From Tanytarsus gracilentus (lineage: Eukaryota; Arthropoda; Insecta; Diptera; Chironomidae): a stretch of 64,000 nt of DNA. The DNA is taken from contig JAXRKN010000045.1 of the NCBI GenBank assembly GCA_038502055.1, positions 3,556,501 through 3,620,500 of the forward strand, given 5' to 3'. Each line of letters opens with the position of its first letter. Position 1 is the first letter of the stretch. Below the pieces are notes generated by a model. It did no database searches. It saw only the letters and a program-made list of their open reading frames with translations, and was not told the origin of the DNA. The translations under genes and the position numbers were made by a program. Positions 1 through 10,600 of the stretch are shown piece after piece.

Positions 1-125
1 CGTATCTGATAACTTTCGTGAAGTTCACGTGAATTTTTTGCACTCGTCTGGTTGGTGATACTTTAGGTACTTATCAAAACTGATAATTAATTAACCAATC
101 GAGGAAAATTGAAAAATTCTGAGAG
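1..125 (+). promoter_or_regulatory. Upstream region of the MINPP-like gene with GATA-type motifs
   Basis: This AT-rich stretch lies immediately upstream of the TATA box of the first gene. It contains several TGATAA/TTATCA cores (CTGATAAC near 6, TTATCA and CTGATAA near 72-86), the core bound by GATA factors, which in dipterans often drive gut, fat-body or salivary expression. The motifs are visible; their function is inference. The promoter may extend beyond the window start. Confidence 0.35.
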
Positions 126-133
126 TATAAAAA
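126..133 (+). promoter_or_regulatory. TATA box of the MINPP-like gene
   Basis: TATAAAAA lies about 110 bp upstream of the start codon. A start of transcription some 25-32 bp downstream (about 152-165) would give an untranslated leader of roughly 75-85 nt. A strong TATA box fits a tissue-specific, highly expressed secreted protein better than a housekeeping enzyme. The position is read from sequence only. Confidence 0.6.
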
Positions 134-187
134 GGCGTTGGTGAATTGAGAAAGTAATTCATAAACTTTACAGCAAGCAAGTTAAAA

Positions 188-238
188 GTAAGCTTAAAAG
201 GAGAAAAAATATTTTAAGCTAATTAAAAAATATTTCAG
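188..238 (+). other. Possible 51-bp intron in the 5' leader of the MINPP-like gene
   Basis: A GTAAGC donor at 188 and a TATTTCAG acceptor ending at 238, directly before the ATG, bracket a segment of 51 bp. That is close to the 48-bp intron later in the same gene. If spliced, the start codon begins the second exon. The leader would also be usable unspliced, so this is a candidate only. Confidence 0.45.
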
Positions 239-1603
239 ATGATGCTCGCAATTTTCATCATCTCCTTGGCCTCAATGGCAACTGCCCAATCTGGCCATTG
301 CTACTACACAGATCCACTTCAACCACAACGTGCAATGTTCAGCACCATCACTGCATTCGACAGCATTCGTGGCAATCAACTCAGCTTACAATTGTCAACT
401 TGCACACCTGCACGATTGTGGATGTTAAGCAGAGGAGGTTCAAGACTACCCGATGATATTCAAATTAACACCATGAGAACTTTCTCACAAGCCGTTTTTC
501 CACGTGTTTTCAGCTCAATAAATGCTGGGCGTTCACAACTTTGCGATCCTGATGCTAACAATTTAAGATTTTGGGCATTCAATACCTCAATTACACCCGA
601 TAGAAGTTTGGAGCTCGCTCAAACAGGTTGGACTGAAATTAGAAATTTGGCCATGAGACTTCAGGCAAGATTCCCACAAGTATTGCCAAGAACTTACAAT
701 CCAGCACAGTTCAGATTCAGACACACTGATAGAGAGAGAACAGCTGACTCTGCATTGGCTTATGCCGACGGACTTTTTGGACATCAAAATGTTGTTTTGG
801 AAGAGGGTGTTAGTCCCGATAGACTCTTAAGACCAATTGACTCATGCCGTCTCTACGATCAATGGGCATCAAACAATGTTGAACGAGATGCATTCAGAGC
901 AGGCCCAGAATTTAATCTTATGATGACTCAAGTGAACACTAGATTGGGTTTGAGTGGAGCAGAAGCACTTTCAGCTTCGGAAATTTTGACACTCACTGAT
1001 CTCTGTAGATTTGAACAAAATTGGTGGCCTACAATGAATTCAGCATGGTGTGGACCATTGACAGTCGTTAATCACGATGTTTTGTCATTTTCTGACGATT
1101 TATCGTAAGTTAATTATTCATTAAGTAAAAAAGCTTAATTTTTAATTTTTAGAACTTTCCAAACTTCCGGTTATGGTGGGGATGAAGCTCTTTTCCGTAA
1201 CATCAACTGTCGTGCCATGCAAGAGCTTCTTCAATTCCTTCAGTCAACAAATCCCAATGAACATTTGGCTCGCATTCACATTTCACACTCAGCCGTCATT
1301 CGCCTCTTCCTCGTCACTTTGGGAGTTTTTCGCGATAATGTTCCGTTGAATCGCAACAATTTCCCTCAACAAGCAGGTCGCTTGTGGAATTCAAGTCGCA
1401 TCTCATCAATGGCAACAAACTTGGTTATTGTTCAGCACACTTGTGCAAGTGGAGATAACGACATTGTTGTCTTCTACAATGAGCGACCACTTGCCATTCC
1501 TGGATGTGAGCAAGCTGGACTTTGCAAACAATCGACATTCTTCAGATTGTTTGAAAGATTTGTCAGTGCCAATTGCGACCAATTGTACTGCAGCAGAAAT
1601 TAA
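239..1603 (+). CDS. Secreted MINPP-family histidine acid phosphatase homologue, catalytic His lost
   Basis: Two coding exons, 239-1104 and 1153-1603, are joined by a 48-bp intron (donor TC|GTAAGT, acceptor TTTTTAG|A) to give 438 residues, a normal family length. Residues 1-16 form a hydrophobic signal peptide, probably cut after MATA, so the product is secreted or lumenal. MINPP enzymes dephosphorylate inositol polyphosphates, including InsP6. Family features are visible: about a dozen cysteines, the core block around residues 161-180 (FRHTDRERTADSALAYADGL) and the C-terminal block ISHSAVIRL near 332-340. The catalytic loop at 65-71 reads RGGSRLP instead of RHGxRxP, removing the phospho-accepting histidine; the HAE proton-donor motif of vertebrate MINPP1 appears here as HSA (334-336). 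The frame is intact, so this looks like a maintained pseudoenzyme, not a decayed gene. MINPP homologues occur in dipteran saliva and gut; the tissue here is unknown. Confidence 0.88.
1105..1152 (+). other. 48-bp intron of the MINPP-like gene
   Basis: GTAAGT donor and a TTTTTAG acceptor split a serine codon (TC|A, phase 2). The joined frame reads FSDDLS-TFQTSGYGG and continues without a stop to 1603. The very short length is typical of dipteran introns. Confidence 0.9.
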
Positions 1604-1645
1604 AAAATTCTTTAAAGTCAAATCTTGTAATTTTTGAAGAATTTA

Positions 1646-1651
1646 AATAAA
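1646..1651 (+). terminator. Polyadenylation signal of the MINPP-like gene
   Basis: AATAAA lies 43 bp after the stop codon at 1601-1603, giving a short 3' untranslated region. Cleavage would be expected around 1660-1680. Confidence 0.7.
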
Positions 1652-4600
1652 AATATTTAAAATTTCTGAAATATAAAAGCTAATTTGTAGATTATTCAAG
1701 TTCAAAATCCTTAAAGCCATCCAATAAATTTTATATAAAAAGGAATTAAAGCTATGAGAGAGAAAAATATGAACACTTTAACGACGATGATGGCCATTGG
1801 CGAGAGTATTCATTAACGCTATCGTAATTTTGCAAGGACATCTAAGCGAAATGAGGTCAGTTCATTTTAGTCACATCCTCTTCTTCCTTCATTTATCTGC
1901 CTGGCGGCGTTATTAAATTTCCTTTGAGTGACATTCGAGAAAGGAGAAGGATGAAGATGATGAAGTGCAAGGGAAGGAAAAATTCAATTCTTTGTATTTA
2001 AAACATTTTTAATTTATATTTTTCTCGAATTTTAAAGGATTCCAACCCTTTCCTCAACACTGATACTTCTAACTTTGTCGAGATGAAGACAAAAATATGA
2101 CTTGAAGGCTACTTGAAGGACTTGATTATGTTTAATGGGCATCTTACAGTATACTGTAATAGTAATTTAGATGCTTATTGAAGATAACGACGTCATGATT
2201 AATTTTAATGATGAGAAGTGATCGATAAAATGAAAACTTCTCAATTTTCTTCCACTCGAGATTCAAATCTTGCTGTTGAAGGAAAAATCCATAAAGATAA
2301 ACGCAAACTCGAAACTGTTTACCGATGCAATCTTCTTTCACATTGTCGCGTGTGCTTACATGAATGTGAGCAAAATGGATTTTGTAACATCTTACGAGAC
2401 AATTTATTTGACGATGTTTACAGTAAAATTCAAATTTTCTGCGACGCTTAAAAGAGAAAAGCAAACAATCATTTCAGAAACTTTCATGTTAACATTATTT
2501 TGCATCATGTTTTGACTACCATTTAAGCGGTTGTTTACTTTGAGATTAATGCAATAAAAGTTTTTTTAGAATGTGGCGGATAATCTTTAAAATTGAGCAT
2601 AAAAAATGTATCAATTCCGAAGATAATCTCAGCAAAAATTTTCATCATATCTTAGAAACTTTTATTACATGTCAGTCGGAAAATTTATGATGCTAAGCTC
2701 AGGTGCATCTCTTGCAAAATAGATGACAGGATGCAACAAGCAGAAAAAGACACCAGCCAGGCACTTGTAGCTTAAACAACGAAATTTCCCTTCAATCCAT
2801 TTTTCTTCCCTTTCTTACCTGCACCTGCTTGATTTTCTGAGGGAAAATGAATGAATAAGATATGCAAACTGGATATGACGCTGCCAATTTTCATTGCACC
2901 TGTACACTCATTCATCTTCAAGCATGCATGCATTCAGCATTAAAAAATTCATTTTTCATATCACACAAAATAAAAAAAAAATGTATAACAATTGAGATAA
3001 ATTGCATTCGAGAGATGGGAGGAACTTGTGTGAGTCAATCGTAAATGAATTTTTTTCTTTCCTTCTTTTTTAGCTTCTCATTGAAAACAATAAAATTGAA
3101 AATCAGATTTTTCTTCTTACAATTCAGTTTAATCTTGATTTTCTTTTATTTTCTTCACTCGAGTTTTCTTGAGGATTTGAGGAAAAACTACATCATTAGA
3201 AAGCTAAAAGCAAGGGGTGGAAAATTTTCTAAAGTGAAAGCAAAAAAACTCCATAGCATTTTATGAGTATTAAATTATTTTTTAATATTTCTAAAATTAT
3301 TTAAAAAAAAGTTGATCCGTTGAATAATCTTCATAGCTAACAATTGCCATCTCACACATACACACACTCAATACTTTTTTCCTATAATTCTTTGGCAAGA
3401 AACGTAGAGAAAATCCATTAAAAACGTTCTGAGCGACTTGCGACTTTTTCTCCTCTCTTCTTTATTTTTTAACCGTCTCACGAGAATTTTATTCCCTCCA
3501 CGGATATGGAACAATGAGTTGAAATTGCCGTTTTATTATCCTTTGCACCTTTAGAGAAATTAGAATTAATGGCATTAAATAAATCTCGATTAAAGACCAT
3601 GATATAAAATATGATTAGAGTTTAAAAATTCAATGCTGTTCGAGACTTTTCTCATTTTATAAAACCTAATAAATTCTGAATATCCAAAAAATGTTTTTGT
3701 TTCATTTGCCTTTGAGCTGTTTCTGATATTATGTGAGCATAAAATTGTTCTTTGATCCTTTAAATTGGGAAAATTTCATGTTGACATTTTTTATGTTTCC
3801 TTTCCGAAAAATGTTTTCTTTAGGCACTGGAAATTTGCTTGTGAATTTTCTTTGAATTATAAAATTTGCATAAACATTTTTAAATTCTTTTGTCGTGAAT
3901 TAAGAAGATACAAAAAGGTTGACAAATGAAAAACACCGCACGAGTCTCAAATCCGGCTTTTCTTAATTAAATTTTAAATGACGATGGAAATCTTTACAAT
4001 CCTCGATTCGACCTCCTGCCTACCCTTACATAATTTATTAATCGCATCCCTCAGATCCAAAAACAAACAAAATTATTTTAGAATTAATCTTAAGCGTGCA
4101 TACAAAATTTATTTGAGAGTATTTAAAATTTCATTAATTTAACCCGAAAGAGGCATAAAATCCCCACTGAGGCACTTTAACCTAAACTGTATCTTATTTT
4201 TTTCCTGTTTTTTTCTCTCAAAGAACAAGAACAAAAGTATAAAAATAATCCGGTTGATGATTGTAGCGAACGGAAAAAAATTCCTTACCTCCATTAATAT
4301 TCATTGAATTCGTAATTTTGTTTTAATCTCAAGTACCTTTTCACTAAGCATTTAATTATCGCTCGTTTATTATTCAAAAGAAAAAATTAAAATAAATTGA
4401 GTGCGAATCCAGTCGTGGATAAAAAAATATAGCTTGCTTATTTTTTATTTAAAGCTCTCGATGAAATTTATAGGGATGCAAAAATTGGAGTTGACTTGAT
4501 TGAAAAACTAAAAAAATTTCTTTGCAATTTCACGATAAAACTTCTTGAACCTTTTCTATAAATAAATTCATGTTTAAACTTTCCCTCGATTTGACACCGA

Positions 4601-6499
4601 AAGAAATTTTTTCGGAAACATTTCCCTGTCACTCACCTTTTATCCCCATCAACATCGTCTGACTGATGTCGCTGTAATCATCATTTCACGTAGATTGAGT
4701 TCACTCAATTTATTTCGTTCACTCTCTCTTTTGCTCATTCTGCTATATTGCGATAAAAAATGAAAACATCAGAAGCTGTCATAATGTTGATGGGATAATA
4801 AAACTTTTGATAACATATACTTATATGTGTATACACATACAAGTTTCCAAGGACAGTTCATTTATAAAGACATGATGTTACTATAGTAAGACGCTCCTGA
4901 TGTTGTTTTGTTATGAACAAAAAAAATTATTACAATCCTTAGGGGACATTTTGAAAGTGATGAAAAATTTTGTTGTTGCTGTTTTGGATGTTTTTTTACA
5001 TTTTAGTAAGTCCATCGATTTTCATATTTCACTCATTTTTGTTTTGAAAAGCACACATTCAGTTTTCACCAAGAAAAATTACTACAATGCAAAAGTTTTT
5101 CTCGACTTATTTTTGTCACTTCCCTCTTCATCGTCAAGTATGTGTAAAAGAAAAATAATATTTCAACGAGATTAAAAGTTTCCTCATGTCACTAAACAAT
5201 TCATGGTCTCCGATATGATGCTCGGAGGAAAATGAGTTTTTATATATTTTTTCCGCTTCCGTACCTAATTTTTTGTTTGTGTCAGACTAAACCAATTTGT
5301 ACGTAAGATAAATTTGTTGTCCTTTGTCATGAGACGTATTAGAATTGTTGTTTACTTGCAAACGTAAGGTCAAAGTTTAAATCAATGAATTTTAATATTT
5401 TATAAAATAACCTCAAAATATATTTTTTCACGTTCTATAGAATCATCAAAAACCTCCACAGAAGCTCGAGAATCGATTATCACTTAATATAAATTCCTTC
5501 ACTTCCAGACTCTTCTTTATTTATTGATCTCGAGCACATAAAGTCGGGAAGAGTAAATTCCTTCCTAAGCCATTACTTTTAATGAAAAGCTTTTTTTGTG
5601 TTGAATCAAATCTGATATGAAGAGAAGAATGGCGAATCAATCAATTCACATACAAAAATGTGACATAATGAAGCGATAACTTTAATAAATGGCTTTTGTT
5701 ATTTTTCTCCTTTTCAACAACAATACAATGTAATAAATTGAGGATGACAAAAGAGGCGAGAGCCAAAAATGTAAATGCGCGATGACGTAGCGCCGATGTG
5801 AATAAATAGAGCGCATTTTTTTTGTGTTGAAAGCGAAATTCATAAATTTTCATGCGGTGGAGGAAGGAATTTCGATATAAATTTCCGGCATGGAGAACCG
5901 TTGGGGGCATTTTCTCTTACTCGTTTTCGTCTTCATGAACAAGGGGTGAAAAAATTTAGTTAAAAATTTTGAGTTTAAAATTTTTTAATCCAAAATTATT
6001 TTTACCTTCAAATTTTCTACCAGAGTGTCCGATCCCTTGATCTCCTTCAAACATTCATAAATCACTCCCCATTTTCATCTTCGCTTCTTTTGTTTTCCTA
6101 AACTTACCATATTTCTTTACCTCATTTTAAAAAAGAGAGTTTTTTCTCTTAATGGACATGGAAATAAAGCTCGCAACACCTCTGTCTTGGTGTTCATTCA
6201 ACTTTCTCTTTTTTTACCCTCAAGCTCTCATTATATCGTCGAGAGATCTCAAGAGATGCTCATCAATTGTTGTAGAAATAACAATTTCCAAACCTTTTTC
6301 GTACTCTTCAAGTTTATCGTCTTATTTGCAATCGATTTCGCTACATCTGCTTTCGAATACGGTTCTTTTATAATGAGAATGGAAATAAACCAGCAAGGGA
6401 TGAACATTTTTAAAAGTTTTATAATTAACTTAATAAAATTTTAAATTTAAAAAATTCGTTAAAATTTTAGATTTGAATTTATTAAAAAATTGTTCATTC
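1652..6499. other. Intergenic, no gene seen
   Basis: AT-rich DNA with homopolymer A/T runs. The open frames here are 60-106 codons, rich in F, K, L, I and S, and have no recognisable domain, signal or conserved motif. Several overlap on opposite strands, as expected from low-complexity DNA. I see no splice-consistent exon, RNA gene or element end. Confidence 0.6.
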
Positions 6500-6538
6500 C
6501 AAGGGGCTGACACTCTCCGTATACGGAAAAATTTGCAC

Positions 6539-6645
6539 CCGTTTTTTCCGTTTTCTTCCGTTTTTTCCGTATTCTTCCGTTTTTTCCGTATTCTTCCGTT
6601 TTTTCCGTTATTTTCCGTTTTTATTCGTATTTTTCCGTTTTTCTT
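6539..6645 (+). repeat. Left subterminal TTTTCCG-type array
   Basis: About ten degenerate copies of a 7-11 bp unit ending in TTCCG, such as TTTTTTCCG and TTTTCTTCCG. The same unit recurs in the same orientation near the right end of the element. Subterminal repeats in hAT elements commonly serve as transposase binding sites; that role is inferred here. Confidence 0.75.
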
Positions 6646-7258
6646 TCAAAGAACAAAAAATTGTTTCAAAGAATTTTGCCTTTAAAAACGAGAAAAATTA
6701 CTAATTTTTAATTTTTTTTGCAAAAGGTGGACTCGATAGGTCATAGTAAAAATGAAAAAAGACTGGTTAATTTTTTATTCAGCACTAAAATTTTTATAAT
6801 TTTGAGCGCTGACTTGAATATTTTTACCTTGTATGATTTTAAGCATATTTTACTGCATTTAAAGAAAATTTAGATTAAAATTTTAAAATTTTTAATATTG
6901 TAGTTTTAAATTGTTTAGTGAGTTCGAATGAATTTCTTAGTCGTGAATAAATTGTTATTTTGGTGGCTATCTTCATAATTAGTTGACAGAATTCTTTAAA
7001 AAATAATTTTATTTTTAACCTTTAAGATAAAAAGAAAGAAAGTTTTAACTTTAAATTTTTTTTATACAAAATTTAAAATACTTTGAAGTGTGTTTAAGGA
7101 TTAGTTAATAAAAACTCACGAACAATAATTTATAACAGAAAAAAAAGGTGGTTAATAATTAATTGCTCGGCGGGATGAGTAAAAGTTGGGTGCATTCTAT
7201 AGAATTATAGTTGGCGGGTTTTGTTAAGAAATATAATGTTTATAAAAAGGATTTTATA

Positions 7259-7458
7259 AGAAAGGATGGCCCCGAATGCTAGTGTGCCCCAAAAAGTCAT
7301 CAACCATACTTCGATCGGTCGAGTCAGAAGCCGCGATGGTGCGCCTGCTGGCGGCAGGGCATTCCTCAAATCCTTTCTCTTCCTGGCCATCCGAGTTCCG
7401 TACCCTGAGTCTAGTCAAAATGCCCATTAATGGCACCGGCCGCGGCCGCAAAAATTGA
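7259..7458. other. GC-rich core of the hAT-type element, possibly captured sequence
   Basis: About 200 bp with much higher GC content than anything around it, ending in CCGGCCGCGGCCGC. It is open in one + frame (60 codons) and two - frames (61 and 65 codons), none of which I recognise. The - frame reading MARKRKDLRNALPPAG has a hydrophobic stretch further on. Base composition suggests origin outside the AT-rich host background, for example a transduplicated exon fragment. It could equally be an old element-specific core. Confidence 0.45.
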
Positions 7459-7527
7459 AGAAAAAACTAAATCTTGAAATATTGGTAGAAAATTAAAGGT
7501 TTTAACGAAGTGATTTTCGGTTTGCCC

Positions 7528-7640
7528 TATTTTTTCCGTTTTCTTCCGTTTTTTCCATTATTTTCCGTTTTCTTCCGTTTTTTCCGTTTTCTTCCGTTAT
7601 TTTCCGTTATTTGCTAAAAATTTTCCGTTTTTTCCGTTAA
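7528..7640 (+). repeat. Right subterminal TTTTCCG-type array
   Basis: Roughly ten degenerate TTTTCCG/TTCTTCCG units just inside the right inverted repeat, in the same orientation as the left array at 6539-6645. The two arrays are therefore direct repeats inside inverted terminal repeats. Confidence 0.75.
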
Positions 7641-7662
7641 AACGGAGAGTGTCAGCCCCTTG

Positions 7663-10600
7663 GTTCATTCCTTGAATGTTTTCCAAAATCCTCTAAGAAT
7701 TCTCACAATTATCTCAACGAAAGAGCAGCAAAAAATGAATTTTCATGTCTTGCTTTTATTTTCAGCTCCCTTATGTGCGATCTGCGATGCTTTTGAGCAA
7801 CAAAAATTCTTATCGTGTGCGCGCCTTTTCACTGTTTCCGCTTTCTTATTTCCCTTCCTCTGTTGTTCTTACAGAAAGCATTATGGTTCGCTATCATCAT
7901 CATGTATATTTCCCTCTCACAGCACTTTTTCAGATTGAGAGTTTAATGCGTTTAACGAGATAATGGTATTTATCTTATGCCTATGTAGTCCTCCTCTCAT
8001 TTTACAACAAATGTATTTAATGGCCAAACTTGCTTGCTCACACACAAGCTGCTTGCTCTCTTTTTTTCATTTCAATGTCGATTTATTATGAGAAAAAAAA
8101 TGATAAATCATTTGGTATACAACTTTTTTTGCATGTGAACGAGGAGGACATAAGAAGGGCAAATGTTAATGACGAGAACGGGAGATGGAGAGCATATGGT
8201 GTAAAATAATGATATTTAGGTGAGGAAATGACATTGATTGAACATTCATACATTCAGAGGTTATGTCCATTTAAATACATGGTGGATAGAAAGGCCAAGA
8301 TGAACGTGTGGGTAATTAATTGCGTCCATTTTGAAGGTTAATGATTATTATGAAAACTTTGAGGGTGGAAGATTAAATTAATCGATTCTAAATTTTGCTT
8401 TGTAAATTTTTTAATGTGTTAAAATAATTAAAAAATGTGTCATTGCTTTTGCATCATCGTTGATTAATTTTTTTTAACAAAAAATGAATTTACAGATAGT
8501 CAGCTTACTTGAGATTAAGGAGAGCCATAAATTTTATTAAAAACTATTTGGAAATATGATATTTAGTTCAAAAATCTTAAAATTCTTGAAAGCTATTTGT
8601 TAAAAATTTGCTGACATCGTTATCAGAAATTATGTCTCATAAAATCGCCGCGACACCATAATAATTCCTCAATATGAAATGCCATTACAGAATCAATAAA
8701 AGTGACAAAAAATTTTCTACATTACTGACAACCCGATATTCGGGAGAGAGAGATGAGAAAAAATCAAATTATGCTATAACATTTGTCAGCAAATTTATAT
8801 GAATCGATATTGCGTGACGGAGAATCAATTGATCAAAATAAAAATGACAGTTGCGATAATCTCGAAATGATGCAATTAAGGGAGGAGAGCTTTTATGGCA
8901 TCGTTGAGATGATTTGATGGATGATTAGTGCTTGTATCGGCCCATCGTTATTGCCGATATTTTCCACTTCGATGTCAATAAGATAAAATTTATCGCTTTT
9001 AACTGGATAACGAGTGGAGTGAGGCAAATAAAAAAAGTGAAATTTATGGTGGAATTATCAGCGGAGAACTGTCTGATAGGTTTGGGAATTGGTTACGATG
9101 GATACGATTTTGAATTTATGTGAAAATCATTTTTAAAAGCAGATTTTTAATTTTTATGAAAAATTCAAAAAATTTCCGCCTTTTTGCATTTTTAGTTTTT
9201 TAAATATTAAAAAAATTCTCTATCAAGCCAAAAACTTCGACCCGAAATCTCAATTTGTCGTCCATCGAAATCTCGAGTGTGAATATTTGTCGAGACAGTC
9301 CTTTGCCCTTCTGTCTCAGTGCACATAATAAAAAGTCACCGATATAATGTTTGTGCCAGCTGCTGCTGTTCCAATTTTCATTTTCAGCACCCTCAATTTC
9401 CGCAAAAAGCATGAAATATCTCTCCCCGCCTCCCCACCATCGAATCCGCTTCGCTTTCAATATTATTGTAGCACATTTGTGAGAAATGAAAACACCTGCG
9501 ATTGCGGTTTCAAATCCACATTTTCATATATATCTGAATATATCGATGGCGGCTATGTTGGTGTGTGCTGTACTGCTGGTAGTGGCATGAGAGATGTGCT
9601 TCTGCCATTGATGCCACATTCAGTGTGTGCTTTGTGAACACAAAAATATGCTCGCTCACTCCTTTCCTGATTACCATTGGAAAATGTTTTGCAAACCTTT
9701 GCTTTTTACGGCTAAATTTCGCATGCACATAAAATAGATGGAAAATGTTTCAATAATTTGAGAAAAAAGTACAAAATGGGAATGAAAAGAAGAAAAAATC
9801 AGGTGGTGGCATTTGAAATATTTCGTGAATTTACCTATATTTTTTTTTTTTCAATTCAATCTTTAAAATGATAATTTTTTTTTCGATAACTTAAATTCTC
9901 AATTGACCCCTTTTTTATTTTAAAAGAATAGTCAGACAATCTAGCATATGTGAATGTGCACTTTTGGTTCTTTGCAAATCGACTTTGGAATTGCTTTGTG
10001 ATGCTTTTAGTTCGGTAGTAAAAATCTAGTTTTTCTCGAATTGAATTTTTTCCAACTGTGGATGGGATCAAATGCTTTCATTGCATGGATTCCCATAAAA
10101 GGAAGTTCTTTTATTGTTTGCGATGATTCGATGTAAATCGATTATTCAGAGAGATCAGTCGATGATGGCATGGCATCTAGAGAATGTTTGTAAGCTGTTG
10201 AAGGGATTTTTTATGAGCTCAATGAAAATCAAGTCAATTGTTTTCATAAATTTTGAAAGATGCTGAAAACTATTAAAATTTTTTTATTTCTTTAAACTCT
10301 ATGAAATTTTTAAGTAAAATTTAATTTAATTTTCAACAAATTTTCAATCATAAAAACTTTTCACGTTTTATCATCGCATTCAATCAAAAAACTTTCTCAA
10401 TTTTACTAACTTCCTCATCACCCATTAACCACCCCTTGAGCTATAACTTCATCCAATCTCCATGCATCTAAAGTGTCGCACGAAAAAGCATAAAAGAGTA
10501 AAATAAGAAATTTTAACCAAAAATCCTCCAACAGAAATTTATTTTTCTTGATGACTTAATAAAACTTTCTCCATTGAAGCGGTAGCGTAAAAAAAAGAAG

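Larger units (their letters stand above)
6500..7662. mobile_element. Non-autonomous hAT-type transposon (MITE), 1163 bp
   Basis: The element is flanked by an exact 8-bp target duplication, GTTCATTC, at 6492-6499 and 7663-7670. Its ends are inverted repeats beginning CAAGGGGCTGACACTCTCCG, identical for 21 bp. An 8-bp duplication and a CA...TG terminus are hallmarks of the hAT superfamily. Inside each end lies an array of TTTTCCG-like repeats. There is no transposase frame, so it would depend on a transposase supplied in trans. A short GC-rich core is unlike the rest of the window. Confidence 0.85.
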
